From NCBI RefSeq assembly GCF_947504105.1, contig NZ_CANNGP010000035.1, positions 1 to 43,474 of the forward strand: a stretch of 43,474 nt of DNA, in the 5' to 3' direction. Position numbers and translations under genes: made by a program. The notes beneath the pieces were generated by a model. That model was not told the origin of the DNA. It did no database searches and was given only the letters and a program-made list of their open reading frames with translations. How positions within the stretch are numbered: position 1 is the first letter of the stretch; every line of letters starts with the position of its first letter. The stretch is from an uncultured Tateyamaria sp. (GTDB lineage: Bacteria; Pseudomonadota; Alphaproteobacteria; Rhodobacterales; Rhodobacteraceae). Below, in pieces: positions 42,550 to 43,474 of the stretch.

Positions 42550-43079
42550 ATGCTCTGCCTGTTATGGCGCTAAATCGGCCAATTAGATTATTTTGTCGCC
42601 ATTATGGTCAAAAAGCCCTAGTAATCAATAGGCAATCATTCCACTTTAAATGCCTCGCAGGACTACATCTTGTGCAACACAAGCTAGCCGACCCCATCGA
42701 AGAAACTATGGAAGGTTGAAGTGTTGACGGCAGTCAAAAGTGCCATTTTCACGTGCAGATTCAGTTATTTAGGAAGGTAATAGCTATTTTGGCTGCAAGT
42801 ATGGGGTCTGTGCGACCATCATTGTGTCAACCGATCTGCGACTTTCGGATGGGATGGTCTTCCAGACTGTGCGACTTCGCTGTGGAGCTGGTTTGAACGG
42901 CTGTCGATGGCAAAATTGCGTTTCGTTACAAGCGATTCGGGCATTGAAAACGAATCGCGCTCACAAAATACTCAGCTAGTTCGCATCACTGGGATGGACT
43001 TGCTCCTAACACCATCGGTACCGTGATGCGTGTTCGCTTTAGACTGCATCCACCTCGCCTATCTAGAATTCATTCAAAA
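42550..43079. other. repABC upstream region
   Basis: About 530 bases without a gene. It should hold the repA promoter and RepA operators. It contains the parS-like site at 42723-42738 and a perfect 8-base inverted repeat GCGATTCG/CGAATCGC (42932-42939 and 42951-42958) with an 11-base loop. Confidence 0.55.
42723..42738. other. parS: parS-like site upstream of repA
   Basis: GTTGACGGCAGTCAAA fits the repABC partition consensus GTTNNCNGCNGNNAAC except at the last base. It is identical to the site at 41333-41348 read on the other strand. Two exact copies flanking repA strongly suggest RepB binding. Confidence 0.75.
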
Positions 43080-43440
43080 TCATTTTTCCGGTCGCGCGGA
43101 AGAGCCGCTGGAAAGCGCATCCGACCCATAATCTGCCATCGGCCTAAGTCGGGTGTATGAGACAGCCGGACGGAACGCGCCCACGAGTTTTGAACGCGCC
43201 AGACGTATGAGGTTCTCGACCGAGTAGTTGAAGTAGCTCGCACCGGTAAACCCCGCGATCGCGAACACAAGTACGGCAAAGGTCCACGACCTGATGTGGA
43301 AGATGAACAGGATGATGAAGAAGATCAGACGCGCGTCAAAGAACATGAGATGCGGCCGTGCCATGGCGTAGCGCCAATGCACTGTTGAGCGATAGATAAT
43401 GCACTGTTGAGCGATAGATATTGTAACGGTCATCCGCCAT
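43080..43440 (-). pseudogene. icmT: IcmT/TraK family protein of a type IVB secretion system, frameshifted
   Basis: IcmT/TraK is a small inner-membrane protein of Dot/Icm and IncI-type transfer systems. The sequence HWRYAMARPHLMFFDARLIFFIILFIFHIRSWTFAVLVFAI fits the family (HWR, ARP, two hydrophobic stretches with HIR-WTF between). The natural start is ATG at 43440, with AAAGG six bases upstream, reading MADDRYNIYRSTVH. A 22-bp tandem duplication (43376-43397 and 43398-43419) then shifts the frame; removing one copy restores MADDRYNIYRSTVHWRYAMARP without a break. Translation could still begin at ATG 43433 or at the internal Met of MARPHL. The remaining secretion genes would be outside the window. 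Confidence 0.8.
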
Positions 43441-43474
43441 GATCGACCTTTCGCTCTCAACGCGTGGGCGTTTC

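Noticed and set aside
1-43474. CRISPR array, tRNA or rRNA genes, retron
   Set aside because: No regularly spaced repeats, no tRNA-like cloverleaf with a CCA end, no rRNA core sequences and no reverse transcriptase motif were seen.

Overview
The window looks like a piece of a large, low-copy repABC plasmid (or chromid) from an alphaproteobacterium, most likely a marine Roseobacter-group member of the Rhodobacterales. The reasons are a complete repA-repB-repC cassette with parS-like sites, a Ti-type TraA relaxase with traC and traD, TRAP transport genes, and the mixed base composition. GC-rich backbone genes alternate with visibly AT-richer cargo.

Layout. 1-13.5 kb is an AT-richer catabolic island. 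A minus-strand operon (carboxymuconolactone-decarboxylase-like protein, aldo/keto reductase, BKACE, SDR, then TRAP dctP, a frameshifted dctQ and a truncated dctM) diverges from a LysR regulator. On the plus strand follow an aldehyde dehydrogenase, a PEP-mutase/isocitrate-lyase-family lyase and an aconitase-type dehydratase pair, and a GMC oxidoreductase closes the island. The set looks like a route that oxidises an alcohol or aldehyde to an acid and then processes branched hydroxy acids or beta-keto acids; the substrate is unknown. 13.5-14.7 kb is a junction with a 26-bp inverted-repeat element and a cut-off gene end. 14.7-15.7 kb holds a DHDPS-family protein that appears to lack its Schiff-base lysine.

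15.7-26 kb is the conjugation and maintenance region: traA, an oriT with a MOBQ-type nic motif, traC, traD, a coupling protein, a winged-helix protein, DUF736, SSB, a secreted thermonuclease-like protein and small unknown genes. Three copies of a 20-bp palindrome lie in front of genes here. At the far right edge (43.1-43.4 kb) is an icmT/traK gene of a type IVB secretion system, broken by a 22-bp tandem duplication.

26.8-34.0 kb is the most novel part: a tightly coupled five-gene operon (SIS-HAD fusion, phosphoribosyltransferase, AAA/ORC-like ATPase, an unrecognised Rossmann-like protein, PfkB kinase). It combines enzymes of sugar-phosphate and nucleoside chemistry with a P-loop ATPase, so a conflict or defence system based on a nucleoside- or sugar-like metabolite is a plausible inference. 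A RES-Xre toxin-antitoxin module follows.

35.3-42.6 kb is GC-richer backbone: scpB with DUF1403, a divergent tyrosine recombinase beside a recombination-site-like inverted repeat, a higBA module, and repC-repB-repA with a counter-transcribed RNA candidate. All calls come from reading the sequence and remembered family motifs; no database search was run.
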